Source of the DNA: Geosiphon pyriformis
Lineage: Eukaryota; Glomeromycota; Glomeromycetes; Archaeosporales; Geosiphonaceae
DNA length: 64,000 nucleotides
Assembly (NCBI GenBank): GCA_016748015.1
Contig: JAAOMT010000678.1
Location: forward strand, 166,389-230,388
Direction: 5' to 3'
Shown in pieces: positions 22,896 through 37,224 of this stretch (positions within the stretch are counted from its first letter, which is position 1; the number at the start of each line of letters is the position of its first letter). Below the pieces are notes generated by a model. That model saw nothing but the letters and a program-made list of their open reading frames with translations, did not search any database and was not told where the DNA came from. Made by a program: the position numbers and the translations under genes.

Positions 22896-25800
22896 ATCAA
22901 TAGCAGCCTGGTTGTTGAAATACAAAATCAAAGAGCAGGAAAACAGAACATACTTCAAAGACAAAGCAACAGCCTGTAACTCAGCTATAGTGGAAGATAC
23001 AAGACTGTAAACTTCAACACCAATACTTATATTCAAAGCAAAAAATTATACAGCAGCACCACTAATAATATCAGCAAAGTCAATATTTTTTAATGAACTA
23101 TCTGTGTATATTTCGAACAAACCTGACCAAATTTTATGCAAACTATTCTGTACTTCAGCAAACTCTCTAAAATTCTAAATGTTCAAGCTTACTAATCAGA
23201 TATACATAAGTAAATCAAATGACAAAAAACTCTTATTGTGCAAAAATTTTGATGTAATCTCAAACCAATATGAAACAGAGCCTCTAAGATCCAATTTCTT
23301 CTACTGATAGAAAATTTTCCAATCTATCACACAGTCTTTCTTATTAAAAAGTCTATTATCAAAAACAACTCCAAAATGCTTTAATAAACAAACAAAACTA
23401 AGATACAAAGTTTTCTCAAAAATTGATGATATAAGAAAAACACCAGAACTATAAAAAGCATTAGACAAATTTTTTATTAAAAATAGCTTATTATTCAAAA
23501 AAATTCTAATCACACCAGCCAGAAAATTGTTCACAGAACTAATGAACAATATAACAAAAAACTGTAAAAGATTCAAAGAAGCCTATTTCATGACTTGTAA
23601 ATCAAAGAATCTATAATAAAATAAATGACCAAAAATGCCTGAAGTATTAGAAAATAAGACCATAGCAGCCAGTTTACTTTCCAATTGCATTTGCTTAAAT
23701 GAATTTTAGACTATATTATAATAGATAATACAAAGTCTTATTAGAGAAATTCTATAGTAGACATGCTTTAGATTTAAGGCTTTTTTTGATTATAACATCT
23801 CATTTGTAATACATACTTGGCAAAACAAAACTAAATTGGGTCCTGTAACTAACAATAGGTTGCAGAACAACTGACTCCAATTAGGAAACTGCTTATCCAT
23901 AATAGCTTTTCTGAAAACCACATTAACAAAAAAATAAACATCAAAATAAGTCTTAGCTATATTTGGCTTGGACAATCCTTCAGTTAACAAAAAAATCTTC
24001 AGATATCTGTGCACTTCACTTTTTTTGGCAATCGAAATTGGTTGACTACTAATACTTAAAAAAGCAATCCTAACATTCTAATTAATAGGAACAGCCATAG
24101 TTTTTTCAGTATTAATCGAAATATTATTGATTGAAAAAAATTCACTAGCAATATTCAGAATATGCTGCATAAAGATTTAACAGTTTTTAATTTAAATTGT
24201 ATCATCCACAAATATGCCAACTGCAAAAAAAGAAAACAAACTACCACTGTTTTCAATTTTGCCAGTTTTAGTCACAAACTTAATATCAATTTGATATCTA
24301 TATAAATGTTCATGTCTCTTAATCTTACATAAAAGTGGATCATAAAAAATCCTCCAAAGAAGGGGAAAAAAAACTTCACTTTGGTCCAAACTATTGTGCA
24401 CTTTGTAGTTTTCTAAAAGACCGAAATCTATTATTACTTTATTGATTTTATTACCATATATATTATCAAAAAATTTGATGAACTTATCACATATTTTAAT
24501 CCACCTCAAGCTAGTCTCCAAGTGGTGCCAACCAACCAAGTTATATGCTTTATGCATATCCTATAAAACCAACCAAAGTTTCTGATTTTTTTCTAGTGTA
24601 TTCTTAACTACCAAACCAATCACAAACACAGGAGATTGAATAAACAAATCCTTTAAAACAAAAAAGTTATCATTATGAAGAACACCAAACTTACTGTACA
24701 TAGATAAAATTCTATCAAAAAAAATTTTAGAGAGAATCTTTCTGGCTGTTTTAATTAATGTGATAAGATGAGTGTTTGTAAAAATTTCATTCCAGTCATA
24801 AGATTTAGGGATCATTGAAACCCAAGTTCTTTTTCATAAAACAGAAACACCACTAACTGCCAAGCATGCATTTAACAGCCCTAAAAAGCATCTTATTATT
24901 CCATTCTTATTATGCTTTTATAGTTCATTTGAAATGCCAAACAAGTCCACAGCTTTGCTATTAAGTAGACCATTAACAATCAAGAGCAACTCACTCATAC
25001 TAATTGTACATATTACATCAGAAAAAGTATTATTTCTTACATAATCTAAAAGTGCATATCAGTAAACCTAAAAATCAGGCACTGCTGAAAGCATTTTTCG
25101 CTTTTTTGTCCAATTTTTTATTATCTTATCAATATTGAGCTTTACTTTTTCTGGATTTAAAACCAATTTATCATCTACCACTAAGTAATCCAAAACCACT
25201 TTGCAAAATTGCCAATCTAAAACACTCTTAATTATACTATTTTTATCAAAGCAAAATTTTTTCATGTGTCTTTCAATTGTTTTCTTAATAGATGTCTCCT
25301 CAGCCAACTTCAATTCATACATCTTAGATCTTCTATACTTTTTCCTAATTAGTGATAAATGCTTAAGAATAACTATTAATTTCCTACAATTCTGAATCAT
25401 GTTCATCACTATGAGAGCCTTATCAGCATCCAAAGTCAACTACTTCCTCATAAAATGATTGAAACCAAGAATATCACTTGAGCTTAATCTCTTAACAATT
25501 TTGGCAACTAATAATTCCAGTCCCAGAAACTTAAAAGACTGCATATTTTTTGAACACTGAAAATTACTAAACCAAAGTTTAAAAAATATTTCATTAGCCA
25601 AGTTTACTATTATTCTCTTCAACAACAATCACATAGTATCTAAATCATGATGAGCTTCAGCATCCAGAAACTTATACCTTATCTCTAAAAACTTGGCAGA
25701 AAAGCAATTCTTAAAATATATCTACTTGGCACCATTTGTGTTTTTGATTTTAAAGTTCCAATGATTTTTATTAGCTTGTTTCCACAAACTATTTAGACAA

Positions 25801-26555
25801 ACATCTAAAAGCCCACCCAAGCCAATAAACATTATAACAACTCTGTGATTAATATCAAAAAAAGCAGATACAGAATCAACACTATGATCAGCAACTGCTA
25901 ACAATAAACTTTCACACACAAAAATGTAATCTAAAATCTTTTTAATACTTCTTAAATTGTTTCAAGTTGGGTATTTGGCCAAAAAATGTCCATTAAACGA
26001 ATTAACCAAACCTAGATCCAAACAAAACCTAAAACTTGTACTTTTCTCAGATCTATTTTTATTAAAATCTCTATTCAAGATCACAAAAGTGCTGGAGTTA
26101 ACAGCTTTCACAATAAGAGAATTGACCTCTAAGATCTGTTTAAACCAAATATTAGAAGAACTATCAGCATACAAACCAAGAATTGTAACCAAAAGCTTGT
26201 CTTTAAACAGAAGACACAGTAAAACAACTCAATCAAAAATCTCTTCCATCTTAGAAACATGATGAGCCAAGGAACTGTTTATGATAATAACAACATCAGT
26301 ACCAAGGAAACCAACATCCAATCTAGAAATTAAAACCCAAACTCTATCAAACTTATTTTTTATTTATAGCTTAATAGTAGACTTTAACTTTGTTTCAGTA
26401 ATAAAAAAGACCATATTATCCAAATTACAATGCCAATGAACTATGTCATCCTGTTTTACAGAAACATTAATACCACAAATATTACATGTAGCAAATTTCC
26501 AAACCAAATCACTTATTGAAATAAAAGAAAAGTTAACAAACGTAAACCAGAGCAC
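22896..26555 (-). pseudogene. LINE A ORF2: endonuclease, RT and start of RNase H, broken
   Basis: The apurinic-type endonuclease shows CNICGIN, ETKLKSTIKL, ILGLYADSS and RDFNKN (GDFN in LINE B, Gly to Arg). RT text includes MIPKSYDWNEIFTNTHLITL, MHKAYNLVGWHHLETSL, DQSEVFFPLLWRIFYDPLLC and FAVGIFVDDTI with the catalytic FVDD kept. RNase H starts near 23000 (AELQAVAL, NNQAAID, where Asp of FSDSQ-type text is Asn). At least ten stops break the single frame. In a live LINE this protein nicks target DNA and primes reverse transcription. Confidence 0.85.
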
Positions 26556-28441
26556 AAATAATCTAATCTCTCCAACATTAAATTAATTGATATCTCTAAG
26601 ACCACTATTTTTGATTCCAAACCACCCATCTTATCATTTAGAATCTTGAAACTACTTGAGCTGAAATCATTAATCACATTAACAACAACTGAAACAGAGG
26701 GAGCTAATAATACTAACACATCATTTAAAGCCATATCTGAATTCAAATCAGAGGCCAAAAACACAGAAGCAACTAGAAGAGAAGCATAAAAGAAAGGTAC
26801 CAGAAGCATTAATTTAACAAAGCTCAATTTCTTCACAATAGCAGAAATTTGATCTGCCAAAAGCTTTAAAGAGCACTTTAAAGAAGCTAGACAATTAGCC
26901 AAACAAAGATTGTTAAAAGAATTGGAAACCATTAAAATGGGTTCCACATCTGAAGACAAACTAACACCAACAAAAGTCAATAAAACCACATAAAAAAAAG
27001 AGTTACCAGCAATTTGAGCCCAAGTTTTACCACCAAAAAAAACTGGGCAAATGATAGGTACTTGTTTCTTCTTATAAATATTGGTCAAGCATACTTAATC
27101 CTGAGAAATCACCACCCACTTATCACAACCACCAGAATTCTTACCCACTAAACAATTATCAAAAACATAACCAAACTGTTTACACTAAGCACAACAGACC
27201 AGAAAGAAACCAGCTTAATGCAAATTCACATTCTTGAACACTGAAGTAGAACCAATAGCAGCCAATTTGAATGCTTCACTTTTAAAACACATTACTACAC
27301 ACTTATCACAAATATATGAGCTGGAATTATGACCAATAAAACAAGTTTTTTTATCATATAATTCCAACAAATCTGAAAGATCATGAGCTGTGGTTCTAAT
27401 TAGAAGAGTATATAACAAAGTTCAATGATAATTCTTAAACACCCATAATTGTTTATCATTGGTAGCCAAAGCTGATCATTTAGAAACAACAGTACTGGCA
27501 ACTTTCAATGATTCAAATTTAACTAAAACTTTTTACCAAAGACCAATTAATTGTATCTTAATTGAAATTATCTTACCAAATTTGGAGAACACCAATTTTA
27601 CTGCCAATTTGGAAAAATCTACTGGGATTTTTTTGATGATCATATTTTAATCTGAGCAGTTGTTTGGTTTCCTAATTATATTATTAACCAAGATCTTTGC
27701 ATTAATAGCCAAACTTCTGACTTTAATTAAACTAAATTTCAAAGTAAAAAAGACTTTAATCAATCCAAAAAATTTTGAGAGAGTAGATGCCCTCCCAAAA
27801 CTATTCACACAATAAAAATTCTTTTTTAACACCATTAATTTATTAACAAAAGACTTGTTATACACAGTTGATAATTCTATATCTAATGCAAATAATTTTC
27901 TCAAGCCAAAATTCTTGACTTTTTTGCTTTGCAATACAACTAATAACAACTTTTTTAAACCAATAAACTTAAACACTAGTAGTACTATTTTGGCATTATT
28001 GTTACTTAAATCTTTAAAAGAAATCACTTTTGGCAGTTTTCCCAAGACAAATGTTTTTGTTTATATTTTTTTCAGAGTTGTGTTATCCACTATATTATCA
28101 GTCTTAGAAGCATTAGAATCTATGTAATTTATCTCTTCGGCTATTAAGTTGTTCATATTTTTAATATTAGATACTTTACTAATACTAGCATCTTTATTTT
28201 TCACTTTGCTATCCCAAGACATCTTGCATTTATTACAGTCAGCTTGTAAAATGTCAACAGATAGAGATTCAGCCAACAAGTTTATTACATTATCAGCAAC
28301 ATTAAGCTTTTTTAATTTTTTGTATAAAAGACTACAAAAGTAAATACTCTTAATATATGCTTTCTTTTTAATGCCAAACCAAATCTCCAACCCAGCCAAA
28401 ACAGAACTAAAACCACCAGCAAAAGAGCCCACTGGATTCAT
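26520..28441 (-). pseudogene. LINE A ORF1, broken
   Basis: From ATG 28441 (MNPVGSFAGGFSSVLAGLEI, aligned with MELVDFAAGGSGSILAGLGT of LINE B) through an RRM-like middle (ALDIELSTVYNKSF; TTAHDLSDLLELYDKKTCFI) to GGKTWAQIAGNS and a Val-rich tail. The zinc knuckle reads C-A-stop-C-KQFG-Y-VFDN-C near 27185: the CCHC His is Tyr (CAT to TAT) and a stop lies inside it. The open pieces 28522-28061, 28045-27647, 27418-27215 and 27088-26513 are divided by stops. Confidence 0.85.
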
Positions 28442-28599
28442 GGCAATAAAAAGGAATATGTTAAAGGAAATGACTACAAAAACTAGAAAAAAAAGAAAAA
28501 AAAAAGTGTATTTTTTTAACAACTTTTAGATCTTTTTTACTTTTTGCTTTAATTGTGGTCATAAAATTAAAGAGATAAAGAGTTTTTTTTTTTTATTTC

Positions 28600-29637
28600 T
28601 TTTTTTTCTATTGACTATACTTAAAATATTAAAGTTAAATTTGAATAGCTCTAAAATTTTAACTATTAAGATAAGTAGCTTGGAATTAAAAATAATTATT
28701 CTTAAAGTTTTTATTAATTTAGTTTTAACAAAATTAGATCAATTGAATTTTGAATTGGGTTTTCTAATATATTTTCTATTTTAATAACTAAATATATTTG
28801 GAAGTTTGTAATATGCAATATTAAAAAAATGAACAATTTGGCTAAATAAAAAAATATTAATAGGTAACACAAAAATTCTGGAAATTTGGTTTTAATATTT
28901 ATTAAGACAAAGTTAAAAAAACAAACTAAGTCTTAAATCAAAACAAGTTTTCAGATTTAAATGTTTTTATTTTTGGTATAAATGCTAATTATTTAGATTC
29001 AAAAGTGGCAATAGTAATTTACAATTTTTTTGCTTAATATGTATACAAAGTTTTTAAAATAATTAGTTATTTTTTTTGATTTGATTACTATTTAAAAATA
29101 GAGTTTCAGTAACAGTTTTAAATTTATATACTGGTGTTTTAACTAGTATATATTTTAATTAAACTGGCAAATTAAATTTATATATTGTCAATACAATTAA
29201 TTTAAGCTCTTATGTGGTATTAGATAGTAAATTAAATAAAAATAGAATAAAACAAATTGTTAGTTTCAAAAAGTGTTTTGATTTAAGTTTGCACAATTTT
29301 TTTTTAAGTAATTCTGTTTTTAAACTTCCAATTTGAAGCAATTTAAAAAGTGTAAAAAAAACTATTAATTATATTCTTGTTAATAAGTATTTTTTAACAA
29401 CTATAATAAGTTAAAAAATTGATAATATATTAGATTTTTTTAATACTGATCATATAGCTGTTATGGTTTTTTTTGGTTTAAGTAAATTTTTAAATAAATG
29501 TTTAAATACAATTCAGAAACAAATTAACAAAAATTGTTAAAAATTTAAGATTAAAGATTCAGATAATTTTAAATGAGTCTGTTTTGAAAAATATATTTCT
29601 GTTAAAATAGCAATAACAATAACTAGATTTGTAAACA
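28600..29637 (+). mobile_element. LINE copy D, 5' fragment, strongly AT-decayed
   Basis: On the plus strand, text matching the start of LINE B ORF2 is readable: WKFVICNIKKMNNLAK from about 28788 (LINE B IWKIVMCNVRGMNNLAK), then TKLKKQTKS and FFNTDHIAVMVFFGLSKFLN (LINE B YFDTDHQAVCVSVGLGGLLD) near 29436, and KFKIKDSDNFK near 29545. Nearly all changes are toward A and T, with many stops. It lies head to head with LINE A and is cut at 29637 by the left LTR of gypsy-3. Confidence 0.7.
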
Positions 29638-30457
29638 TTATTATTTATAAAAATAGAAATCATAATAGGTAAAAAAAATAGCCAATAAGAAAAAAGTGTA
29701 GTAAAAAGAAGAATTTTAGAATTTTTTTAAGAAATTACAGAATTTTAGAATTCCAGAATTTTTTCAAAGAAATTGAAAAATTTTAAAAAATCTTATATAA
29801 CACAAATTATATATATATAATGAGAGTATTAAAAGCAAAAAAAAACAAAACAGTTAAACAACAATAATTAAAGACAAGTAGTTATTTAATACTTTTTTCT
29901 TTAAAAAATAGTTTTTTATAACTTAAAATAAAATTATATTTATATTAAATAAAAATATTTATTACTATCCAACTCATATTGGTTTCACTTGATTAAGAAA
30001 CATTAATAACTTCTATACTATCAACAATCTATGTTAATAAAATTTGATACTTAATCATATTAAACCAATAGCTTTTGATTATAGTTATTAATAATATACT
30101 AATTTTTTATTTCTTTTCTTATTTTTTCTATTTTTTTTTATTGTGTTTTTTTGTTGTTTACTAATTAATTAAAAGAATTAAGTATTGAGTATTAACATTA
30201 AGGATAGTCTGGTAAAAAATCTATGAAACAAAAATAGAAACTTAAGAATAGCTTATTAAAAAAATATAACTGCTAAAATAAACTAGCCATTATATTAAAA
30301 AAAAAATTTCAGAAAAAAATCATCAACTAAATCTCTGTCTATTATACAAAAAACTTAACTAAAACCTTTAGAAATTATTATTATTAAAAGTTATTAAGTA
30401 CCAAGTTACAGGTTTTTTATTTGTTCTAATATCCTAAATAATCATTTATAATATTTG
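29638..30457 (+). repeat. gypsy-3 left LTR
   Basis: It aligns with the gypsy-1 LTR from its start (TATTATTTATAAAA against TGTTATTCATAAAA) to its end (TTTATAATA against TCTGTAACA), but is far richer in A and T. The palindromic repeat block of gypsy-1 is shortened to runs around AGAATTTT. TTTGGTGCTTTCT, the primer site, follows. Confidence 0.8.
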
Positions 30458-30509
30458 GTGCTTTCTGTAAAGTATAATTTAATAAAGAAACAACACCAAT
30501 ATCAACTAT

Positions 30510-33298
30510 CTGAAAAAGTGGCAGACCAAGAAATTATAGAAAAAAATCATCTAAGATTTATAAAATTCTTATTTTAATATTACTAAACTTATTTTAAATT
30601 AATAAATAATTATTAGTCAGTAGAATCAGTCTTTAATTTTTATGTAAATAATAAAATTATATACTACTTGGAACCAAAAAAATCTAGAAATTACTGTTAA
30701 AAATTTTTACAATAAGTTACTATAATATACTAGTTTTTCACAAAATTATAGTTTTATTTTAATAATCACAAAAATAAATTGCAAAATCAAAAATTATACC
30801 AAACAGAAATTTTTTATTACTTTTGTTAACAAAAGAAAAGAAAAACTACAAATTCCAGCAGAAATCCCAAAAAAAATACAATTGTCTACTTGAAAAAAAC
30901 CAAAAGTTATTTTATTTATTAATATATCATATTATTACATATTCAAAAACACTATCCAAATAACATTAACAGTTATATTTATGTCAAAAACACTAATATT
31001 ACAAATACTATTATAAAATAACCAGAAAAAAACCAAATTATTAAAAATTTACAACAATTTTTTTGAAAGATTTAAATCATAACTAACAATTTTATTAGAA
31101 TTTTAATTACTATTATCTTAACCAAATTTCGGATTTATTAGTTATAAGCAGATACCAATTTAGAAAAAAAAACAGTAATCAAGAAAATAATAATTAAAAT
31201 CCAATTTCAAATAATCTGGAAATCCAAACTCTAATTGTTCAAACTTAGCCAAATTCAAATAATTCAAACTCAGCTTCTATTCTTCCATAAAATTTATCTT
31301 TAGTTATCCTAATTAATTAACTGCCACTAGTACTAATTGCCATTCAGTAATAATTACAACAATACATACTTGTATCAATAGTTAATATACTAATTGCCAA
31401 ATTAAAAAAATTTATTAATGAAGAAAACAACATCCAAACATGGCTAAATAATATGACAAAAACCATTATAGCTAATAGATAGAACAATATTAAAGCCTTT
31501 TAAAAAAATTTCTATTTTTTATAAAACACAGCTAATTCATAATACCAAAATCTTGTAAACAAATTTCAAGATTTTGACACATTTAAAACCATATTGCTAC
31601 AGTATTTTAATAATAATAATAGCATTAATTGTCTGTTAATTAGCTTTATTACAATTAAGCAAAATAATACTAAAGCAGTTACTACTTATTTGAGATGTTT
31701 TTATTGAAATCTGCATTAAATTTAAGCAATCAATACTGACTACTTTATAGCATTACAGATCTTAAATCAATTTATTTATGGATTATATAGTAATTTATTA
31801 TAATAAGTACACTTAATACATTCAAATACTTTTTAAGATACAATTATATATATCAAAAATTTTAAATTGGCTAAACTCAAAATCAATCACACCCAAACTG
31901 TATATTTAGTAATAAACAAATTATCTAAATTAAATACCAAATTAAAACAATTTGATAAAGCAATTAATCAGAAAATTAAGAAATATTTAGTTAATAATCA
32001 AATAATTTATTAGTCTTATCAATGCCACAACCATTAAAAAACCTCTAATTGATTACAAAATCAGTCATATTTATTATTGTTATTATTAAATTAATTATAG
32101 TAACAAAAGATGTGTATTTGTTACTATTGTAGTAAATAAGGCTATCTAAAAGCAGATTGTTATTTCAGATCTAATAATCTATAATTGAAAAATCAATATA
32201 GAAATTCTAATCACAAATTTCAAATTCTAAACTATTCTAACAATTTGCTATTTCGACAATATTAATATCAGCTATTACTTTTAAATAATACAAAAGCCAA
32301 TATATGTATCTTTAATCTATCAAACTCCAGCATCAGTAATATATTAATTACAATTACAAGTAATTTATTAATTTTAACCAATATTGCCACAAAATTTAGC
32401 CCAAATGTCAACTAAAAATTAAAAACCAAGATTTATTTACATACAACAAAACTGAAAATTAGCAATAATTATATACTAATTAATCTTTAGCTTTTTAAAC
32501 CAATTATCAAAATTATGTCCAAGAAATTTAAAAAATGAATACACCCAAAATCCAAATTTTTAAAGCTATTTAAGTATTCTAATTACAACAACAGACAACT
32601 TATCTAATAATCTAAAAACTAATTACAATCTATTAACCAACAATATTCTATTAACAATCATCACAGAAGACAAATTACTAACTGTTATCTTTTTATTTGA
32701 ATTGAAAAACCAATCAAAAACCTTATTATTAAATAGAACTACTCTTAATACCAAACTAATTATTGCAATATATATTGATACCAAAATCAATAGCCAATCT
32801 ATCAAACTCATCTTTAATAGTAATTTAGCAGACAGTATTATTACATAACAATTTATGAATTAATTAGGTCACTGAATTAATTGCACTGCCAATGCTAAAA
32901 TTATTATAGCCAATAAAGCAACCAAGACTTACATTGACAAAATCAATAACTTTTTTTTTAAAGTTAATAGCATCATAGCATTTATCAAGATTTTTGTTAT
33001 AGAAGTTACAAAATACTAAACTCTTATTAATAATAATTGATTATTTAGAACCAATACAGTATTCAACTAAAATACTTAAAAGCTCTAGTTAATATTTGAT
33101 AGTTAGCATATTTGAATACCTGTTATTTGTAATTATTTTAAAGCTTTTCCAAAAAAACAGTTAAATAGTGTGTTTTTTAAGCTTTGTATTATTTTTTAAT
33201 ATTGAAATCAGTGAAATTAAAAATTTTTTTTTTTTATAATCCAGTTTTTTGCAAATAACTAAAAGAACTACTACTTTTCTTTTTCACTATTACTTTTT
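30510..33298 (+). pseudogene. gypsy-3 gag and protease remnants
   Basis: It starts at GTGGCAGACC (about 30521), the same GTG start as gypsy-1. The capsid region (KFINEENNIQTWLNNMTK) and a knuckle CYYCSK-stop-GYLKADC near 32110 are readable, with the CCHC His replaced by Tyr. Protease text is IKLIFNSNLADSII near 32800, where DSGSAG has lost both Asp and Gly. Stops are dense. Confidence 0.75.
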
Positions 33299-34042
33299 TG
33301 TTAAGAAAAAACAACAGTAAAAACATTTAACATACTAATAAAAACATAAACAAAGCCTAAGTTTAACAAGATTAAAAACATATTAAAAAGATATTAAATA
33401 CATAAAATTATTTAGAAAATGCTTATAATATTTTGGCCAAAATTAACAGTTAACTTAAAAATCTGGAACAAGTTTTCTATATCTTTGGAAAAATAATCTC
33501 TGATCAAAATTATTTTATGAATACTAATTTTTGAGTTTTATTTTTTATTTTAATTTTTTTTGAATTTATTAAAAATAAAGTACTGCTTTACTACAAGTAA
33601 AGAAATATAAATATTTAATATTAGCATAAAATAAAAAAGTATCTTTACAAAAGTCTCAAAGAAAGACATAATTAAAACTATAAAAATATAATAAAAATTC
33701 TCTTTGGAAGACTAGTATAGTAGTAGTTACTAACAGCAATTTTGATAAAAATATTATGTCACATATTAAATCTAATAACAAAAATATTTATTAAAAAAAA
33801 TTATTTAATATTTGCTAGGAAGTTAAAAAAACTTACTAAGCTAACTTTCGGATCTTTAAATAAAAAAATAGTAATAATATATTAAATAAAAATCCAGCAT
33901 AAATCAAAAGTAATAGTTATCAAGACTAATATACTTATTTTTATATCAAAATTAAATAATTTATTATATCATTATTTGATCTAAAAAGCTGTAAAAATAA
34001 TTATAATATGACCACTAAAGAAAAAGAAAAACATCTGTAATA
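33299..34042 (+). repeat. gypsy-4 left LTR
   Basis: 744 bp from TGTTAAGAAAAAACAACAG to CATCTGTAATA. It aligns over its whole length with 37225-37969; differences are mainly C/T and G/A. Confidence 0.8.
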
Positions 34043-37000
34043 TTTGGTGCTCATTTTAAAATTCAATTTTAATTTATTCAAGCTACTTAAATCCTAGCAA
34101 TAATTAATTGTGTAAATTAGTAGATTAAAGTAATAAAATTAATAACAACCACTAATTTTTTTAGCTAAAACTTATATTATCAATTTTAAGAAAGATTGAA
34201 ATTACTTGATAATTGTTTTTTAGCTGAATTAATTTTTAATTACTACATGCATTATTAAATTTAATACCTATTTGAACAAAATTCAGAACTCTAAAAACAA
34301 AAATAAAGCCTATATTAAGAATTAATCTAACATATCATGCTACTTAATTCACAATTATTCTCAATAATTCTAGTATAAATACATCAAAAAATCGAAAAAT
34401 ACATCAGGCAAAATTTTTTATTTATCTTTAATAAAAACAGAGAAAACAACAGTAATCAAGATAATTAACTAAAAATTTTAATACAAACACTCCATCAAAA
34501 AATTGTAAATTAACAGCAAATCTAAATTTTATTATATAAAAAATCTTGGATTATATTACCAAAAACTCTATCCCATTATCTGTTACTGAATAATTAAATT
34601 AATATACTACTAGAAACCATGTTCTTATTTACCACAAAAACAACTACTTAAATATTTAACTATGTCTATATCTTATTTGGAAAAAATCTTTTGAAAAACC
34701 TATTCTAGAAAAATACTTGTTGCAATTTTTAAATCTATTCTCTCTATAACCAAACTTTCAGACTACTTAAGAGCTTGAGTCTGAACTTAAACTGAAATTC
34801 GAATTTAAACATAACCAATAAAACAGAATACCAAAAAAAAAAAGAATTCTCAAGTGAATTAAAACCAAAATTAATAGCTTTCTTTGTTTTAATATTTGTA
34901 AATTATTAAAAAATAATTATCTTTTATATTGTAAAATTAACTAACTTTGCTGAAAAAAAAAGATGCTTATACTTGGATTGAAAAAGCACAAAAAACAATT
35001 CTAGCAAATAATTAGAATAAGGCTCATAATTTTCAGATCTTACTATTCTTTTTAAAAAACACTGCTAACTCTTAATATTAGAATTTAAAATCTTAAATCC
35101 AACACTTTTACATAATTTCAAAATGCATTCCTAAAATATTTCTATAATTTCAACATTATTATCAAACTTCAAAATAAATTCAGTACTATTAAACAACAAT
35201 TTAATGAAACAATAATTAAATATTTCAGTAAATTTAATTATGTCTTATAACAAATTAAAATCATAAAAGACAATTATTACACAGCTTTTCAGATCCTCAA
35301 TTAGTTTATAAAAAAATTAAGAAATAGTATTTTAAAACAAATATGACCACAATACCTGAAAGATTGATCTCAAGCTATTATATTGGTTCAAGATATTGAG
35401 TCAGTTAAAAAAAAAGCTAATCACAATAAAATGGTAAACTTGATAATAAATAATAATAATACTAAAAAACTAGAAAACAAGATTACTTAACTTAAAAAAA
35501 AATTATCTTAGAAAATAAAAGTTATCTTGCTAATACTAGACTCTAAGTATTAAACTAATATCAATCACCACAACAATAAAACCAAACATCTTTTTACAGC
35601 TATTAAAACCCAAATAAAAACCAACAAAATATACTAATATATTATTATTATCAAAAACACAAACATATTAAAACCAAATATTGGTTATTGCAGTTTTATT
35701 AAAATTTATAAAGAAACAATTTGTAAATTTATCTTTTGGTTATCAATACATAATACTTTAGAATCAATATTTAGTACTAATTTAACAATATTTGTAGCAA
35801 TAATCATTATAGCAATAAGATCTAATTCAGTTATAATGCTTAGTTTTATTACAACAACTATAATAAGCACTAACTTCTAGACCACATCTCTAAAACTTGA
35901 ATTGAAAAAAAAATATTTTCAAATTCAAATTCTTTAGATTAGTCAGCAGCAAATACAATAATACTACAAAACCCAAGTTCAAATAATAATAGACAATACA
36001 AGCATCTATATATTATTAACAAGTATTTTTTAATTTACTTAAACTATAAAATTGGTGTCTTATAAAAATCAAAACATCAGTACTATTAAAAGCTCTATTA
36101 TTAATATTAATAAAAATACCAGCTTAATTCTTTTTACAATTATTACTAATAATAAAATATTAACTGTTATATTTTTTTTGAACTTAAAAAAATAGAATTC
36201 ACTTTTATCATGTTTAACAAAGCCATTTTAAATAAAAATAAACTAATTACTATCATGTACACTAAAATAAAAGCAGATAGTAAACTCATTAAACTGGTCT
36301 TAAAAAATAGATCAACAGAAAACATTATTACCTTTTAATTAATAAACTAATTAGATCATTAAATTGCCAAAAACACCAGTATTTTTATTATTACTATTGA
36401 TAAAACCAAAAAAATGCCAATTAAGAAAATTGATTTTTTTTTTTTTAATAAAATAAAATAATTATTCTTACTAAAATATTAGTTATAAATATCTTAATAC
36501 CAAATATTAGTTAGAAATAATTGGTTAAAAAAAACAAATGTCACTTTGGATTAATTAACTCAAGAATTATAACTAATATATTAAGAACAATACACATGAG
36601 TACTTGCCATGTACAGATATTTTAAAAGAGATTTTTACACAAACAATTCATTTTAGTTTAAATTTAAAGAAACATTGAAAATGAAAATCATTAAAACATA
36701 TAAAATTAAGTAAAATAAAGACAATTATAAAAAACTACTACTTATTCTTAAGTGAATTAATAAAACCTTTAACTTTATATTATCACACCTTTCTTGTTTT
36801 CAATGTTACTGAAATTATCAATCAAGATTACAATGTTCAGTTTGTTAAAAGAAACTATCTTCTATGTAAACTTGTATTACTTTACATAAAGATAACTAAC
36901 AAGCCACTTATTAATATTATAATTAATATTACAAAAAAATATATAGATATCTAAAATAATTGAAAAAATAAAACAAAACTTCTTATATTACATGTAAAAA

Positions 37001-37224
37001 AATTTTACTTAATAAATACAATTAGATTAATATGCAATTCAAAGAAGCCACATGTGATTTTAGTTGTTAATACATCATTCTCATTACTAACTAAATAAGA
37101 AAAAAAACTTTCTTTGACATTATTTATAATAGAGTCCTAAATCACATATATTATTATTCATATAATACTAAAAACTATATAATATGACTAAAGCAAGCAT
37201 ATATATTTTTTACCATCATTTTTC

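Larger units (their letters stand above)
22890..28522 (-). mobile_element. LINE copy A, 5' part
   Basis: This is the remainder of the LINE that ends at 11485. It begins with the second ACATAT target duplication (22890-22895) and goes back through RNase H (SSTIAELQAVALSL), RT, endonuclease and ORF1 to an ATG at 28441. A 5' leader to about 28522 resembles that of LINE B. The 5' end beyond is unclear. Coding pieces of ORF2 at 26555, 26192, 25919, 25628, 25439, 24815, 24557, 24014 and 23576 all lie in one frame, so decay has been by substitution. Confidence 0.9.
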
